Assembly: GCF_026130545.1 (NCBI RefSeq)
Contig: NZ_JAMOIM010000006.1
Span: 228,734 to 292,733 of the forward strand
Direction of reading: 5' to 3'
DNA: 64,000 nt
Source: Lichenifustis flavocetrariae
Lineage (GTDB): Bacteria > Pseudomonadota > Alphaproteobacteria > Rhizobiales > Beijerinckiaceae
The position numbers and the translations under genes are program-made. Positions 34,466 through 44,364 of the stretch are shown piece after piece. The notes below the pieces were generated by a model. The model saw nothing but the letters and a program-made list of their open reading frames with translations. It did not search any database and was not told where the DNA came from. Position 1 is the first letter of the stretch. Each line of letters opens with the position of its first letter.

Positions 34466-35149
34466 TCATGCCGACACCAGGGTGCTGGCCCTGATGTCAC
34501 GGATTGCCCGGCCGTAATCCTTAGTCGCAAAGATCGACGAACCGGCCACCAGCACGTCGGCGCCGGCCTCCACGGCCGCACGCGCGGTCTTGGTTGTGAT
34601 CCCGCCGTCCACCGTGATGCGCGGCGTCAGGCCCCGCTCGCGGCACATATGGCGTAGACGGCTCAGCTTCGGCAGAGTTTCCGGCAGGAAAGCTTGGCCG
34701 CCGAACCCCGGGTTGACGGTCATCACGATGATGTTATCGCAGAGGTGAAGCACCTCTTCGATCAGGGCCAGCGAGCTGCCGGGATTGAGCGCGACCCCAG
34801 CGGACTTGCCGAGATCACGGATGCGGCTCAGCACGCGGTGAAGATGGATGGTCGCGGAAGGCTCTGCCTGAATGACGAGATGATCGGCACCAGCCTTGGC
34901 GAAATCGTCGATCAGCCGTTCCGGCTCGACGATCATCAGATGCAGGTTGAGCGGCAGTTCGGTGGCGCGGCGCGCGGCCTCGACCAGCGCCGGGCCGAAT
35001 GTGATATTGGGCACGAACCGCCCGTCCATCACATCGACGTGAATCCAATCAGCGCCGCCACGCTCGACGGCTTGGATCTCATCGGCCAGATGCCCGAAAT
35101 CAGCCGACAGGATCGAGGGCGCGATCAGGACATCGCCTTGCTGTTGCAT
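34466..35149 (-). CDS. rpe: Ribulose-phosphate 3-epimerase
   Basis: Interconverts ribulose 5-phosphate and xylulose 5-phosphate. The 227-residue TIM barrel has APSILSADFGHL (about 10-21), IHVDVMDGRFVPN (metal-binding His and catalytic Asp), HLMIVEP, VNPGFGGQ and ITVDGGI with the second catalytic Asp. The ATG shares one base with the stop of the upstream HAD gene (TGATG), so translation is coupled. Confidence 0.96.
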   Translation of the reverse strand: MQQQGDVLIAPSILSADFGHLADEIQAVERGGADWIHVDVMDGRFVPNITFGPALVEAARRATELPLNLHLMIVEPERLIDDFAKAGADHLVIQAEPSATIHLHRVLSRIRDLGKSAGVALNPGSSLALIEEVLHLCDNIIVMTVNPGFGGQAFLPETLPKLSRLRHMCRERGLTPRITVDGGITTKTARAAVEAGADVLVAGSSIFATKDYGRAIRDIRASTLVSA

Positions 35150-35988
35150 CAGGCTGCACCGGACTTCAGGAGATAATCTTCGATCGCCTTGGCAAATCCC
35201 TCGTCGTTGTAGGAGGCGGTCGTCGCGCTTGCCTGCTGTTTGACGGCGTCGCTAGCATTGCCCATGGCGATGCTGAAGCCGCTCTTCTTGAACATCAGCA
35301 CGTCGTTCGGCATGTCTCCGATGGTGGCAAACTGGTCTTTTGAAATTCCCAGCATCTTCGAGAGCACTTCCACCACGTCGCCCTTGTTGGCATGCGGATG
35401 TGTGACGTCCAGATAGTAGGGTTGGGAGCGGGCGGCAGAGACCTTGTCGCCGAAAGCCGCTTGCGCATCGCTTTCACATTTGGCCACAAGATCGTGATCG
35501 TCGCTCACGCCAACGATTTTCACCGCCTTGTCGAGATCGGTGTCGGCGAAAGTCTCAACCACTTTCGGCTCGAACTTCACTGTCCAAGCCTCACGGTCGC
35601 AGTGCGGCGCCTTGCGGTCGTGCACGAACCACTCGCTGGCCGTGTAGAGCCAGGCGTCCATTTTGTGCTCTTCGATGAGCTTGATCGCCGCGCGCGCCAC
35701 AACTGGCGGCAAGGTCTTTTCCTCGATCACCTCGCCATCGGGCTTCACGATGGCACCGCCATTGAAGCCGGCGATCGGTGTTTCGAGGGCGAGAGGTTCG
35801 ATCAGCATCGCCATGCCCTTCGGCGGCCGGCCACTGGTGACCGCGAAGGTGATTCCGGCAGTCTTGAGCGCCCGAACGGCCTTGATGGCTCGCTCCGTCA
35901 AGACCTTCTGCTCAGTGACCAGCGTCCCGTCGACGTCGGCCAACAACACGGCGATCTTGCCGGGTGGGGATGAGATGTGTTCAGTCAT
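35149..35988 (-). CDS. Cof-type HAD phosphatase, paralogue 1
   Basis: A 279-residue HAD hydrolase of subfamily IIB. Motif I is LLADVDGTLV (nucleophile and acid Asp), motif II TSGRPP, motif III includes the conserved Lys in VSAARSQ-YYLDVTHPHANKG, and motif IV is GDMPNDVLM. Such enzymes dephosphorylate sugar phosphates and related compounds with low specificity. It sits between zwf and rpe next to a clear paralogue, so a sugar-phosphate or damaged-metabolite substrate is likely; that is inference. The ATG at 35988 is 13 bases from the stop of paralogue 2. Confidence 0.9.
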   Translation of the reverse strand: MTEHISSPPGKIAVLLADVDGTLVTEQKVLTERAIKAVRALKTAGITFAVTSGRPPKGMAMLIEPLALETPIAGFNGGAIVKPDGEVIEEKTLPPVVARAAIKLIEEHKMDAWLYTASEWFVHDRKAPHCDREAWTVKFEPKVVETFADTDLDKAVKIVGVSDDHDLVAKCESDAQAAFGDKVSAARSQPYYLDVTHPHANKGDVVEVLSKMLGISKDQFATIGDMPNDVLMFKKSGFSIAMGNASDAVKQQASATTASYNDEGFAKAIEDYLLKSGAA

Positions 35989-36001
35989 CGAAATGGTCCG
36001 G

Positions 36002-36868
36002 CTATGACGCGAGATCTTCGTCGGCGAGTCTCTCGGCGCGCCGTGGGTCGGCGAGCACGAAGGTTTCGATGGCCTCAGCGAAGCCTTCCTGGTCGCAATC
36101 ACCCGTGATTACGGTGGCATGCTTCTTCACGAGATCGTTGGCATTGCCCATCGCCACGGCAAACCCCGCCTGCTGCAGCATCGTGATGTCATTGACGCCA
36201 TCGCCGATTGCCAGCACGGCCTCGGGCGGAATATCCAGCAACCGGGCGATGCCAAGCAATCCAAAGCCTTTGATGGCCTCTGGATGTGTGACGTCGAGAT
36301 AATAGGTTTGTGAGCGCGTGGCGGACGCGTGAGGACCGAGGAGTGCCTGCAACTCGGCCTCAAGGCGCTCCAGCAAGGGATGATCGTGGCTCGCGGCCAC
36401 GATCTTCAACGCCTGGTCGAAGTGCGCATCGTCGAACTCATCCACGACGGTGAAATCCATGCCGAGCGTTTTCTTCTCGTGCTCGACATGGGCGCCTTCA
36501 GGATCCCGCAAGAACCATTCGGTATCGGTGAAAAGCCAAGCGTCGATCCCGTGCCGGCGGATGAACGCGACACTTTCACGGGCTGCCTTCGCGGGCATGT
36601 AGAGCCGCTCGATCACCGAGAGATCGCCACGGATCAGTGCCCCGCCGTTCACCGCTCCAATCGGCCCCGGAAGATCGAGTGCTCTCACGATGGCGCTGAC
36701 GCCGACAGGCGGTCGCGCACTCATGATCGTAAAGTAGATGCCCTGGCGCCGAAGATTTTCGACGGCCGCACGTGCCCGGGGTGTCACCCGCTTATCCCGC
36801 GTCACGAGCGTGCCATCGACGTCGGACACGACGAGCGCGATCGGGATCTTTGGAAGCTTGTCCGTCAT
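36002..36868 (-). CDS. Cof-type HAD phosphatase, paralogue 2
   Basis: A 288-residue HAD-IIB phosphatase: motif I VVSDVDGTLV, motif II MSARPP, the shared SATRSQTYYLDVTHPEAIKG segment and motif IV GDGVNDITM. It is clearly related to paralogue 1 but well diverged, e.g. MSARPP against TSGRPP and different C-terminal helices. The start overlaps the zwf stop by four bases, so it is translated with zwf. The frame is open upstream to 37027, but that lies inside zwf. Confidence 0.9.
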   Translation of the reverse strand: MTDKLPKIPIALVVSDVDGTLVTRDKRVTPRARAAVENLRRQGIYFTIMSARPPVGVSAIVRALDLPGPIGAVNGGALIRGDLSVIERLYMPAKAARESVAFIRRHGIDAWLFTDTEWFLRDPEGAHVEHEKKTLGMDFTVVDEFDDAHFDQALKIVAASHDHPLLERLEAELQALLGPHASATRSQTYYLDVTHPEAIKGFGLLGIARLLDIPPEAVLAIGDGVNDITMLQQAGFAVAMGNANDLVKKHATVITGDCDQEGFAEAIETFVLADPRRAERLADEDLAS

Positions 36869-38505
36869 TTCGAGGCCAAGCCCGTCGAAAGGGGTTTCGG
36901 GCCGGCGTCGACCGCGACGGGCCGCCAGCTTCGCCCACCGTCCTGAGCCAGAAGTGCGTCCGCGGCAGCGGGTCCCGCTGTACCGGCGATATAATTCGGG
37001 AAGTCGTCGGGCGTCGTCTTCGCCCATTGGTCGAGGACGCGCTGGACAATCCGCCAGCCCTCTTCAACCTGGTCGGCGCGCTGGAACAGCGTCTGATCAC
37101 CGGTCATGACGTCGTAAAGCAGAGTCTCGTAGCCGACATTTTGTTGCGGCGGAAACCAGTCCTTGTAGGCGAAGTTCATCTTCACCGTCTGCAGTTCGAC
37201 GGTGGGGCCGGGACGCTTCACCTCGAATTGCAGCGAGATCCCTTCCTCGGGCTGTACGCGGATGACGAGCCAGTTGGTGCGCAGAGCTTCGCATCCCGTC
37301 TCGGCGAACAAGGCCATCGGGGCTTGCTTGAACTGAATCGCGATCTCGGAGGACCGGCGTGTCATGTATTTGCCGGTGCGGATATAGAACGGCACGCCCG
37401 CCCATCGCCAATTGTCGATGTCGATTTTCAGCGCCGCATAAGTCTCGGCGTTCGAACGCGGGTCGACGTTGGGTTCGCTGCGATAAGCTCGCACCGACTT
37501 GCCCAGCACCGAGCCCGATTCATATTGGCCACGCACGGCATGATGCGGCTCGACCGGCTTGATGGCCTTGAAGACATCCACCTTCTTCGAGCGGATCGCA
37601 TCGGCTTCGAACGAAGTCGGGGGCTCCATGGCGGTCATGCAGAGAAGCTGGAATACATGGTTCGGCACCATGTCGCGTAGCGCGCCCGTCGCCTCGTAGA
37701 ACGACCCGCGCGCCTCGACCCCGACGGTCTCGGCGACAGTGATCTGCACATGATCGATGTGATCGCGATTCCAGAGCGGCTCGAACATCCCGTTCGAGAA
37801 CCGGAAGGTCATGATGTTCTGGACCGTTTCCTTGCCGAGGAAGTGGTCGATGCGAAAGATCTGGTCCTCGTCCAAGACCTTGAGGATGCGCGCGTTGAGG
37901 TCGCGCGCCGACTTGAGATCGTGGCCGAACGGCTTTTCAATCACCACCCGGCGCCACGGCTTCGCCTCATCGGCCGGTGCCGGTTCATCAGCATCGACGA
38001 GCTTGGCTTTGCCGAGCTCGTCGATGACACGGCCGAAAAACCGGTCCGCGACCGCGAGATAGAAGATGACATTGCCGCCGGTCTCGTGGGCTTTGTCGAT
38101 TTCGGCGATCCGATCCCGCAGCGTGTCGAAGGACTTGGAATCTTCGAAGTCACCGACCTGGTAGTACATGCGCTCGGTGAGCCAAGTCCAAGCCGTCTGA
38201 TCGATCGCCGCAGGATCGAACTCGCCCGTTCCTCCGACGAAGCTTTGCATGGCTTGGCTGAGATGATCACGCCACGCCTGATCGTCGCTGGCGGTGTGAT
38301 CGACGCCGATGATGGCGAAATTCTCTGGCAGGAGGTGCGTGCAGGCGAGGTTATAAAGCGCAGGCGTGACAAGTCGCTTGGTGAGGTCACCGCCGGCGCC
38401 GAAAATCACCAGGAGGCACGGACCGGGGGGCTTAGCCGAGCTCGGTCGCCCTGCGGTCGCCGACCGCTCAGGTTTTGATACGGCCGGGGCTGCAGGTGCG
38501 TTCAT
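36865..38505 (-). CDS. zwf: Glucose-6-phosphate 1-dehydrogenase
   Basis: Oxidises glucose 6-phosphate to 6-phosphogluconolactone, first step of the oxidative pentose phosphate and Entner-Doudoroff routes. From the ATG at 38505 the enzyme has 546 residues, slightly long because of a Pro/Ala-rich N-terminal extension of about 27 residues. The coenzyme site is LLVIFGAGGDLTKRLVTPALYNL, the active-site motif RIDHFLGKETVQN and the substrate/structural VVIEKPFGHDL. A GGAG site precedes the ATG, which is five bases downstream of the gnd stop. Confidence 0.95.
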   Translation of the reverse strand: MNAPAAPAVSKPERSATAGRPSSAKPPGPCLLVIFGAGGDLTKRLVTPALYNLACTHLLPENFAIIGVDHTASDDQAWRDHLSQAMQSFVGGTGEFDPAAIDQTAWTWLTERMYYQVGDFEDSKSFDTLRDRIAEIDKAHETGGNVIFYLAVADRFFGRVIDELGKAKLVDADEPAPADEAKPWRRVVIEKPFGHDLKSARDLNARILKVLDEDQIFRIDHFLGKETVQNIMTFRFSNGMFEPLWNRDHIDHVQITVAETVGVEARGSFYEATGALRDMVPNHVFQLLCMTAMEPPTSFEADAIRSKKVDVFKAIKPVEPHHAVRGQYESGSVLGKSVRAYRSEPNVDPRSNAETYAALKIDIDNWRWAGVPFYIRTGKYMTRRSSEIAIQFKQAPMALFAETGCEALRTNWLVIRVQPEEGISLQFEVKRPGPTVELQTVKMNFAYKDWFPPQQNVGYETLLYDVMTGDQTLFQRADQVEEGWRIVQRVLDQWAKTTPDDFPNYIAGTAGPAAADALLAQDGGRSWRPVAVDAGPKPLSTGLASK

Positions 38506-38510
38506 GGCGG

Positions 38511-39533
38511 CTACTCCGCGGCCTTGTAGTCTTTCGGTGAACTTGTGGCGCTCTCGCCGAGCTCCACATGGCCCCCGAAGCCGAACCGCATCGCGGACAG
38601 GATCTTCTCGCCGAATGTGTGGTTCTGGCGCGAACGGAACCGGGTGTAGAGCGCCGTCGAGAGGACGTTGGCCGGCACGGCTTCTTCGATCGCCGCTTCG
38701 ATGGTCCAGCGCCCCTCGCCAGAGTCGGCCACATTGCCGGAGAAATGTTCGAGGTTGGGGCTGCCTGCCAGAGCCGAGGCCGTGAGGTCGAGGAGCCACG
38801 AGGACACGACGCTGCCACGCCGCCAGACTTCGGCGATGTCGGTCAGGTTGAGGTCATAGCGCTCGTCGTCCTTGAGGTCTGACGAGTTCTTGCCTTTCAG
38901 GATGTCGAAGCCTTCGGCATAGGCCTGCATCAGGCCGTATTCGATGCCGTTATGCACCATCTTGACGAAGTGACCCGATCCGACCGGGCCCGCGTGAATA
39001 TAGCCCTCTTCGGCGCGGTGGTCGGGGATGTTTTCCCGGTTCCGGGTGCGGGGAATGTCGCCCCGGCCGGGCGCGAGCGTCTTGAAGATCGGGTCGAGAT
39101 GATCGACCGCGACCTTGTCGCCGCCAATCATCATGCAATAGCCGCGGTCGAGCCCCCAGACACCACCGGATGTTCCGACGTCGACGTAGTGGATGCCTTT
39201 CTCGGCCAGAACCTTGGCGCGCTTGATGTCGTCCTTGTAGTAGCTGTTGCCACCGTCGATGATGATGTCGCCGCTCTCCAGCAAGCCCCCGAGCGTTTCG
39301 ACCGTCGACTGCGTGATCTGTCCCGCGGGAAGCATGACCCACACGGCCCGAGGCCTATCTGTAAGATGCTTGGCAATGTCTTCGATCGACGATGCGGCCG
39401 TGCTGCCCGTGCTGACGAGATCGTCCACTGCCTTGGAGTTCTTATCGTAGACGACACACGTGTGACCGTTGCGCTCCAAGCGGCGAACGATATTTCCACC
39501 CATGCGACCGAGGCCGACGACGGCAATCTGCAT
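38511..39533 (-). CDS. gnd: 6-phosphogluconate dehydrogenase, short (YqeC-like) type
   Basis: Oxidative decarboxylation of 6-phosphogluconate to ribulose 5-phosphate. At 340 residues it is the short form (the classical enzyme has about 470), which usually prefers NAD. Visible features: nucleotide fold [36 protein letters not shown] and the catalytic block [17 protein letters not shown] with Lys, Asn and Glu. An AGGAG site lies upstream of the ATG. Fourth in transcription order after tkt and tal, with a 101-base gap after tal. Confidence 0.94.
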   Translation of the reverse strand: MQIAVVGLGRMGGNIVRRLERNGHTCVVYDKNSKAVDDLVSTGSTAASSIEDIAKHLTDRPRAVWVMLPAGQITQSTVETLGGLLESGDIIIDGGNSYYKDDIKRAKVLAEKGIHYVDVGTSGGVWGLDRGYCMMIGGDKVAVDHLDPIFKTLAPGRGDIPRTRNRENIPDHRAEEGYIHAGPVGSGHFVKMVHNGIEYGLMQAYAEGFDILKGKNSSDLKDDERYDLNLTDIAEVWRRGSVVSSWLLDLTASALAGSPNLEHFSGNVADSGEGRWTIEAAIEEAVPANVLSTALYTRFRSRQNHTFGEKILSAMRFGFGGHVELGESATSSPKDYKAAE

Positions 39534-39634
39534 CCACCACTCCTGCTAGACAGTGCAGGCTCTCCCACCCGGGAAGCCGCTCGCTGAAAGATGCCGGACG
39601 CTCGGGATCGAGCCGTCCGGCAGAACCGAGAGCC

Positions 39635-40783
39635 TCAGGCCGCTGCTTCCTTGGGATTGGGAGCCGCTCCGGCGAGTTCGCGCCGTTTCTTGGCCACACC
39701 GCCCAGCAGCTTGTCGAAGGAATCGACGAACTTCTTGACGCCATCCTCGACGAGATCGTCCGTGATCGTCTGCAATGAAATGCCCAGCTTGGGCAGGCTC
39801 TCGATCGCGGCCTTTGCGCCGGGGATGTCGGATTCGATCGTATCGGACTTGGCGGTTCCGGTTGCTGCGAATGCCTTCATGGTGGCATCCGGCATCGTAT
39901 TCACGGTGAGTTTGCCGATCAGCGCATCGACATAATAGGTCTTCGGCAGCGCCGGGTCCTTGGTGCCCGTCGAGGCCCACAGCAGACGCTGCGGCTTCGC
40001 GCCCTTGGCCGCAAGGGCTTCCCAACGGGCGCCCGAAAACAGTTCGATCCAGCGCTGGTAGGCGAGCTTCGCCCAAGCGATCGCGATCTTACCCTTGAGC
40101 TTCTCACCATCGGACTTCTTGTCGGCGGGAAGCTCGCTCAACTGCTTGTCGACCACGGTGTCGATCCGGCTCAGGAAGAAGCTTGCAACGCTCGCGACCT
40201 TCGAGACATCGCCGCCCGCCTTGTCGAAGGTCTCCAGCCCCGCAATATAGGATTCGACCACCTTTTCGTAGGCGCCGATGGAGAACAGCAGCGTCACGTT
40301 GATGTTGATCCCCTGGCCGATCAATTCCTTGATGGCCGGAACGCCGGGAGTCGTGCCCGGCACCTTCACCATCAGATTGTCACGCCCGACGAGCTTCCAG
40401 AGCCGCTTGGCTTCCTCAACCGTCTTGCCAGTCTCCATGGCGAGGCCGGGCGGCACTTCCAGGCTGACATAGCCGTCGAGCTTGTGCGTTTTATCGTAGA
40501 CAGGACGGAACACGTCGCAGGCCGCTTTGATATCAGCGACCGCAAGCGTCTCATAGATCGCCATGTCGTCGAGCTGGCCCTTGCTGAGAAGGTCCTGCAG
40601 TTCGTCCTTGTATTCGTCGGTCTCGCCGATTGCTTTCTCGAAGATGGATGGGTTCGAGGTCATGCCCCGAAGCCCTTCCTCATCGATCATCTTCTTGAGG
40701 CCGCCCTTCAACACGAGGTCGCGGTGGAGGTCGTCAAGCCATGGGGACTGGCCGAGGGCCGACAGTTCGATGAGTGGATTCAT
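39635..40783 (-). CDS. tal: Transaldolase
   Basis: Transfers dihydroxyacetone units between sugar phosphates in the non-oxidative pentose phosphate pathway. The 382-residue protein belongs to the longer bacterial Tal group (as in Tal-Pgi proteins, but without Pgi fused): GMTSNPSIFEKAI (40-52), VSLEVPPGLA (106-115) and the Schiff-base lysine K140 in LMVKVPGT. The ATG follows an AGGAGACC site. It is 18 bases downstream of tkt. Confidence 0.95.
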   Translation of the reverse strand: MNPLIELSALGQSPWLDDLHRDLVLKGGLKKMIDEEGLRGMTSNPSIFEKAIGETDEYKDELQDLLSKGQLDDMAIYETLAVADIKAACDVFRPVYDKTHKLDGYVSLEVPPGLAMETGKTVEEAKRLWKLVGRDNLMVKVPGTTPGVPAIKELIGQGININVTLLFSIGAYEKVVESYIAGLETFDKAGGDVSKVASVASFFLSRIDTVVDKQLSELPADKKSDGEKLKGKIAIAWAKLAYQRWIELFSGARWEALAAKGAKPQRLLWASTGTKDPALPKTYYVDALIGKLTVNTMPDATMKAFAATGTAKSDTIESDIPGAKAAIESLPKLGISLQTITDDLVEDGVKKFVDSFDKLLGGVAKKRRELAGAAPNPKEAAA

Positions 40784-40801
40784 GATCCTGGTCTCCTGAC
40801 G

Positions 40802-42943
40802 TTACTCGGCCGCGTCTCTGACGGCGGCCGCCTTGCCGTTGCGCTTGATCTGCTGCTTGGCAGCCTCGACGATCTTTTCCGGACTGAAGCCGAACTTCGT
40901 CTGCAAAGCCTTCAGGGGAGCCGAAGCCCCGAACGTATGCATGCCGATGATCGCGCCCAGACGGCCGACATAACGATCCCACCCCATGACGGAGGCTTGT
41001 TCGACCGACACACGCGCCGCGATCTGCGGCGGGAAGACCTCATCCTGGTAGGCCTGATCCTGCTTCTCGAATAGATCCCAGGAGGGCATCGACACGACGC
41101 GCGCCGCGATGCCTTCCTGAGTCAGCGTCTCCCAGGCGGCCACGCACATCTGCAATTCGCTTCCGGTGCCGATGAGGATCACCTCCGGCGTCTTGCCGCC
41201 CTCTGGATCGGCCAGGACATAGGCCCCCTTGGCAAGTCCGGAGGCGGCCGCGAACTTCTGGCGATCGATCGTCGGCATCGCCTGACGGCTGAGAATGAGC
41301 GTCGCGGGCTCGTGCTTGAGGCCGAGGACGACACGCCAAGCCTCACCACACTCGTTGGCGTCACCCGGCCGGATTGTGATGAGGCCCGGGATGGCCCGCA
41401 AACTCGCGATCTGTTCGACGGGCTGGTGGGTCGGGCCGTCCTCGCCCACGCCGATCGAATCATGCGTGAAGACGAAGATCGACGGCAGTTCCATCAGGGC
41501 CGCGAGCCGGATCGTCGGGCGCAGATAATCCGAGAAGATCAGGAAGGTGGAACAATAGGGGCGGATCTTGGAGAGCGCCAAGCCGTTGGTGATCGCCCCC
41601 ATGGCGTGTTCGCGCACGCCGAAATGGATATTCCGTCCCGCACGATTGACGGCCGAGAAGCTGCCGGCCTCTTTGGCGGTCTGCTTGGTCAGGGTCGAGG
41701 AGTCGAGATCCGCGGACCCCCCGATCAACCAGGGGAAGTGCGGCGCGATGGCGTTTTCGACCTTGCTCGACCCTTCGCGCGTGGCCATGCCCTTCGGGTC
41801 GGCCGGGAAGGTTGGGATCGCGTCACTATAAGTGGGCGGCAACTCGCGGCGTTCCATCGCGTCGAACTCGGCCGCGAGCTCGGGATAGGCCGACTTGTAC
41901 TTGCCGAACATGTCCTCCCAGGCCCGGTAGGCATCGGCGCCCCGCGCTCCCACACCCTTCTGGAAATCCTCGTAGACGCCATCCGGCACCAGGAAATGCG
42001 CGTCTTCAGGCCAGCCGTAGGACCTTTTCGCGAGCTTCACCTCGTCCTCGCCGAGGGGCGAGCCGTGTGACTTGTTGCTGTCCTGCTTGTTGGGGGACCC
42101 GTAGCCGATATGGCTGTTGACGATGATCAGCGTCGGACGCGCGGTCTCGCGCTTGAACTCGGCGAGCGCTATCCGCAACTGACCGAGATTGTTGGCATCC
42201 GGCACATGCAACACGTTCCAGCCATAGGCGAGGAAGCGGGTCGCGACATTCTCACTGAAGGCCCAGTCGGCGGGCCCGTCCAGCGTGATCGAATTGGCGT
42301 CGTAGAGCCAGCACATGTTGTTGAGCTTCAGGTGCCCGGCGATCGAAGCCGCCTCGCTCGCCACGCCCTCCATCATTTCGCCGTCCGAGCAGATCGCGTA
42401 GATCTGATAATTGACGACATTGTAGTCGGGCTTGTTGTAGCGCGTGGCGAGCCACTTTTCGGCGATCGCCATGCCGGTGGCCATCGAAATGCCTTGGCCG
42501 AGCGGACCAGTCGTGGCCTCGACCCCGGTGGTGTAGTGATATTCGGGATGGCCCGGACACGCGCTATCGGGCTGCCGGAAGTTCTTGATGTCGTCCATCG
42601 AGACCGCCTCCCGGTTGAGCGACTTGTAGTCGTCGCTCACCGCCTGCACCTTCGCGAGATGCAAGACCGAGTAGAGAAGCATCGAGGCATGGCCGGCCGA
42701 AAGGATGAAGCGGTCGCGGTTGGGCCAAATCGGATGCTGCGGGTCGAACTTCAGGAAGTCCTGCCAGACCGTATAGGCCACCGGGGCCAGACCCATCGGA
42801 GCGCCGGGATGGCCGGAATTGGCCTTTTGGACGGCATCGATCGAAAGCGTCCGGATCGTGTTGATGCTCAAAAGTTCGAGCTTGGCTTTGGCTTCCGCCG
42901 CCGCATCCACGACCTTCGGACCAGTGTCGACAACTGCCGCCAT
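40802..42943 (-). CDS. tkt: Transketolase
   Basis: Thiamine diphosphate enzyme of the non-oxidative pentose phosphate pathway. 713 residues: N-terminal TPP-binding domain with NSGHPGAPMGLAP and the ICSDGEMMEGVASEAASIAG cofactor motif (two neighbouring pieces), a central PYR domain with FVFTHDSIGVGEDGPTHQPVEQ, and a C-terminal domain. First gene of the operon tkt-tal-gnd-zwf-HAD-HAD-rpe-pgl, preceded by an AGGGAG site. A Calvin-cycle context is not supported, as no cbb genes are present. Confidence 0.97.
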   Translation of the reverse strand: MAAVVDTGPKVVDAAAEAKAKLELLSINTIRTLSIDAVQKANSGHPGAPMGLAPVAYTVWQDFLKFDPQHPIWPNRDRFILSAGHASMLLYSVLHLAKVQAVSDDYKSLNREAVSMDDIKNFRQPDSACPGHPEYHYTTGVEATTGPLGQGISMATGMAIAEKWLATRYNKPDYNVVNYQIYAICSDGEMMEGVASEAASIAGHLKLNNMCWLYDANSITLDGPADWAFSENVATRFLAYGWNVLHVPDANNLGQLRIALAEFKRETARPTLIIVNSHIGYGSPNKQDSNKSHGSPLGEDEVKLAKRSYGWPEDAHFLVPDGVYEDFQKGVGARGADAYRAWEDMFGKYKSAYPELAAEFDAMERRELPPTYSDAIPTFPADPKGMATREGSSKVENAIAPHFPWLIGGSADLDSSTLTKQTAKEAGSFSAVNRAGRNIHFGVREHAMGAITNGLALSKIRPYCSTFLIFSDYLRPTIRLAALMELPSIFVFTHDSIGVGEDGPTHQPVEQIASLRAIPGLITIRPGDANECGEAWRVVLGLKHEPATLILSRQAMPTIDRQKFAAASGLAKGAYVLADPEGGKTPEVILIGTGSELQMCVAAWETLTQEGIAARVVSMPSWDLFEKQDQAYQDEVFPPQIAARVSVEQASVMGWDRYVGRLGAIIGMHTFGASAPLKALQTKFGFSPEKIVEAAKQQIKRNGKAAAVRDAAE

Positions 42944-43254
42944 TTTTACGCTCCCTGTCTTCCGCCCGCCAAGGCAAACGGCCCCGAACCCCGGCCGACA
43001 ACCCCTGTCAACGCGAAGCCCCGGTTAATGTTCATCTCGGCTCTCAAAACCGTCTTTGCCCGATCCAATGGGAATCAAGCGCAGCAGTCGATGTCGGGCC
43101 GATGACACAGATGTAGCGACCTCGAAGCAAAGCTCAAGCTTAAAGCCGCGTCGTGGGAGGCGGATCACAAACATGCTAGCCAATGCGGCGCCAGCTGATA
43201 TCCTGGAGACGACCATATGCGGCGCACCTAATGCGCCCGACGGGCGAGGAAACA
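42944..43254. other. Divergent intergenic region between tkt and an aldo/keto reductase
   Basis: About 310 bases without a credible gene. It must hold the promoter of the pentose phosphate operon on the minus strand. A TTGACA occurs at 43011-43006 on that strand, but no acceptable -10 follows at 16-18 bases. The GTG start of the aldo/keto reductase is preceded by GAGGA at the right end. Confidence 0.5.
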
Positions 43255-44286
43255 GTGCAGACGAAAAATTTCACCACCAGATCCGGAGCCTCACTTCCGT
43301 TCAGTCCGCTTGGCTTCGGCGCGGCCCCCTTGGGCGACTTGTTCGAGAAGCTCGACGAGATGAAGGCGATCGACACGGTGCGGGCGGCCTACGACGCCGG
43401 CATGCGGGTGTTCGACACCTCCCCGCATTACGGCAACGGTCTTTCCGAATCGCGCTGCGGCACGGCCATCCGCACCATGCCGCGCGACGAGGTCGTGTTT
43501 TCCACCAAGGTCGGCCGGGTCATGGATCCGTTCGAACCGGTGGCGCCGAAGGACACGAATGTGTTTTCGCCAGGCTTTGCCGGCGGTTTTCCGCACAAGG
43601 CGCGCTTCGACTACACCTACGATGGTGCCATGCGCTCCGTGGAACATTCGCTGCTGCGCACGGGGCTCGACCGGATCGATGTGCTGCTGATCCACGATTG
43701 CGACGTCTGGACCCATGGAACGGACGTCGAGGCGAAATTCGCCGAGGCCATGGGGGGCGCCTACAAGGCGCTCGACAAGCTCAGGGCCGACGGCACCGTG
43801 AAGGCGATCGGCTGCGGTCTCAACGAGGCCGACATGTGCGAGCGTTTCGCTCGGGCCGGTGATTTCGACGTGATCCTGATGGCTGGTCGCTATTCGCTCC
43901 TCGAACAGCCGGCGCTCGAATCGTTCCTGCCGCTCGCGGTCGAGAAGAACATCGGCATCATCCTGGCCGGTATCTTCAATTCCGGGATCTTGGCCACCGG
44001 GCCGATCAAGGGTGCCAAATACAATTACGGCGATGCGTCGCCGGAGATCTTGGCCCGTGTCGCGGCGATCCAGAAGATCTGCGAAAGCCACGGTGTTCCG
44101 CTGCAGCGGGCCGCGCTTCATTTCGCGACCTTCCACCCGGCGGTCGTCACGGTCATCATGGGGGCCGTGAAGCGGGCCGAGATCGACGCGAATGCTGCCG
44201 CCATGAAGGAGACGATCCCGAGCGCTCTGTGGTCCGATCTGAAAAGCGCCGGTCTCCTCAACCCGGCGGCCCACACGCCGAATTGA
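43255..44286 (+). CDS. Aldo/keto reductase (D-threo-aldose 1-dehydrogenase type)
   Basis: A 343-residue TIM-barrel oxidoreductase. The AKR tetrad is visible: Asp and Tyr in FDTSPHYGNG, Lys in STKVGR and His in LLIHDCD. The long loop after the Lys (VMDPFEPVAPKDT...FVFSPGF-type) and the LMAGRYSLLEQPALE segment match the L-fucose/D-threo-aldose dehydrogenase branch, which oxidises sugars such as L-fucose, L-galactose or D-arabinose. The substrate here is not certain. GTG at 43255 with GAGGA upstream is the preferred start; an ATG at 43231 in the same frame is an alternative. Confidence 0.87.
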   Translation: MQTKNFTTRSGASLPFSPLGFGAAPLGDLFEKLDEMKAIDTVRAAYDAGMRVFDTSPHYGNGLSESRCGTAIRTMPRDEVVFSTKVGRVMDPFEPVAPKDTNVFSPGFAGGFPHKARFDYTYDGAMRSVEHSLLRTGLDRIDVLLIHDCDVWTHGTDVEAKFAEAMGGAYKALDKLRADGTVKAIGCGLNEADMCERFARAGDFDVILMAGRYSLLEQPALESFLPLAVEKNIGIILAGIFNSGILATGPIKGAKYNYGDASPEILARVAAIQKICESHGVPLQRAALHFATFHPAVVTVIMGAVKRAEIDANAAAMKETIPSALWSDLKSAGLLNPAAHTPN

Positions 44287-44364
44287 GCAGGGAGGCAACC
44301 CGGACGCCTGCCATTCGTTCTGCTCTGCGGCCAAGCCCGAGTTGGCCGCAGGGGGTCCGGACAC

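Noticed and set aside
42944..43011. Sigma-70 promoter for tkt from the TTGACA at 43011
   Set aside because: The bases 17-18 positions downstream (TTCGGG) do not resemble a -10 element.
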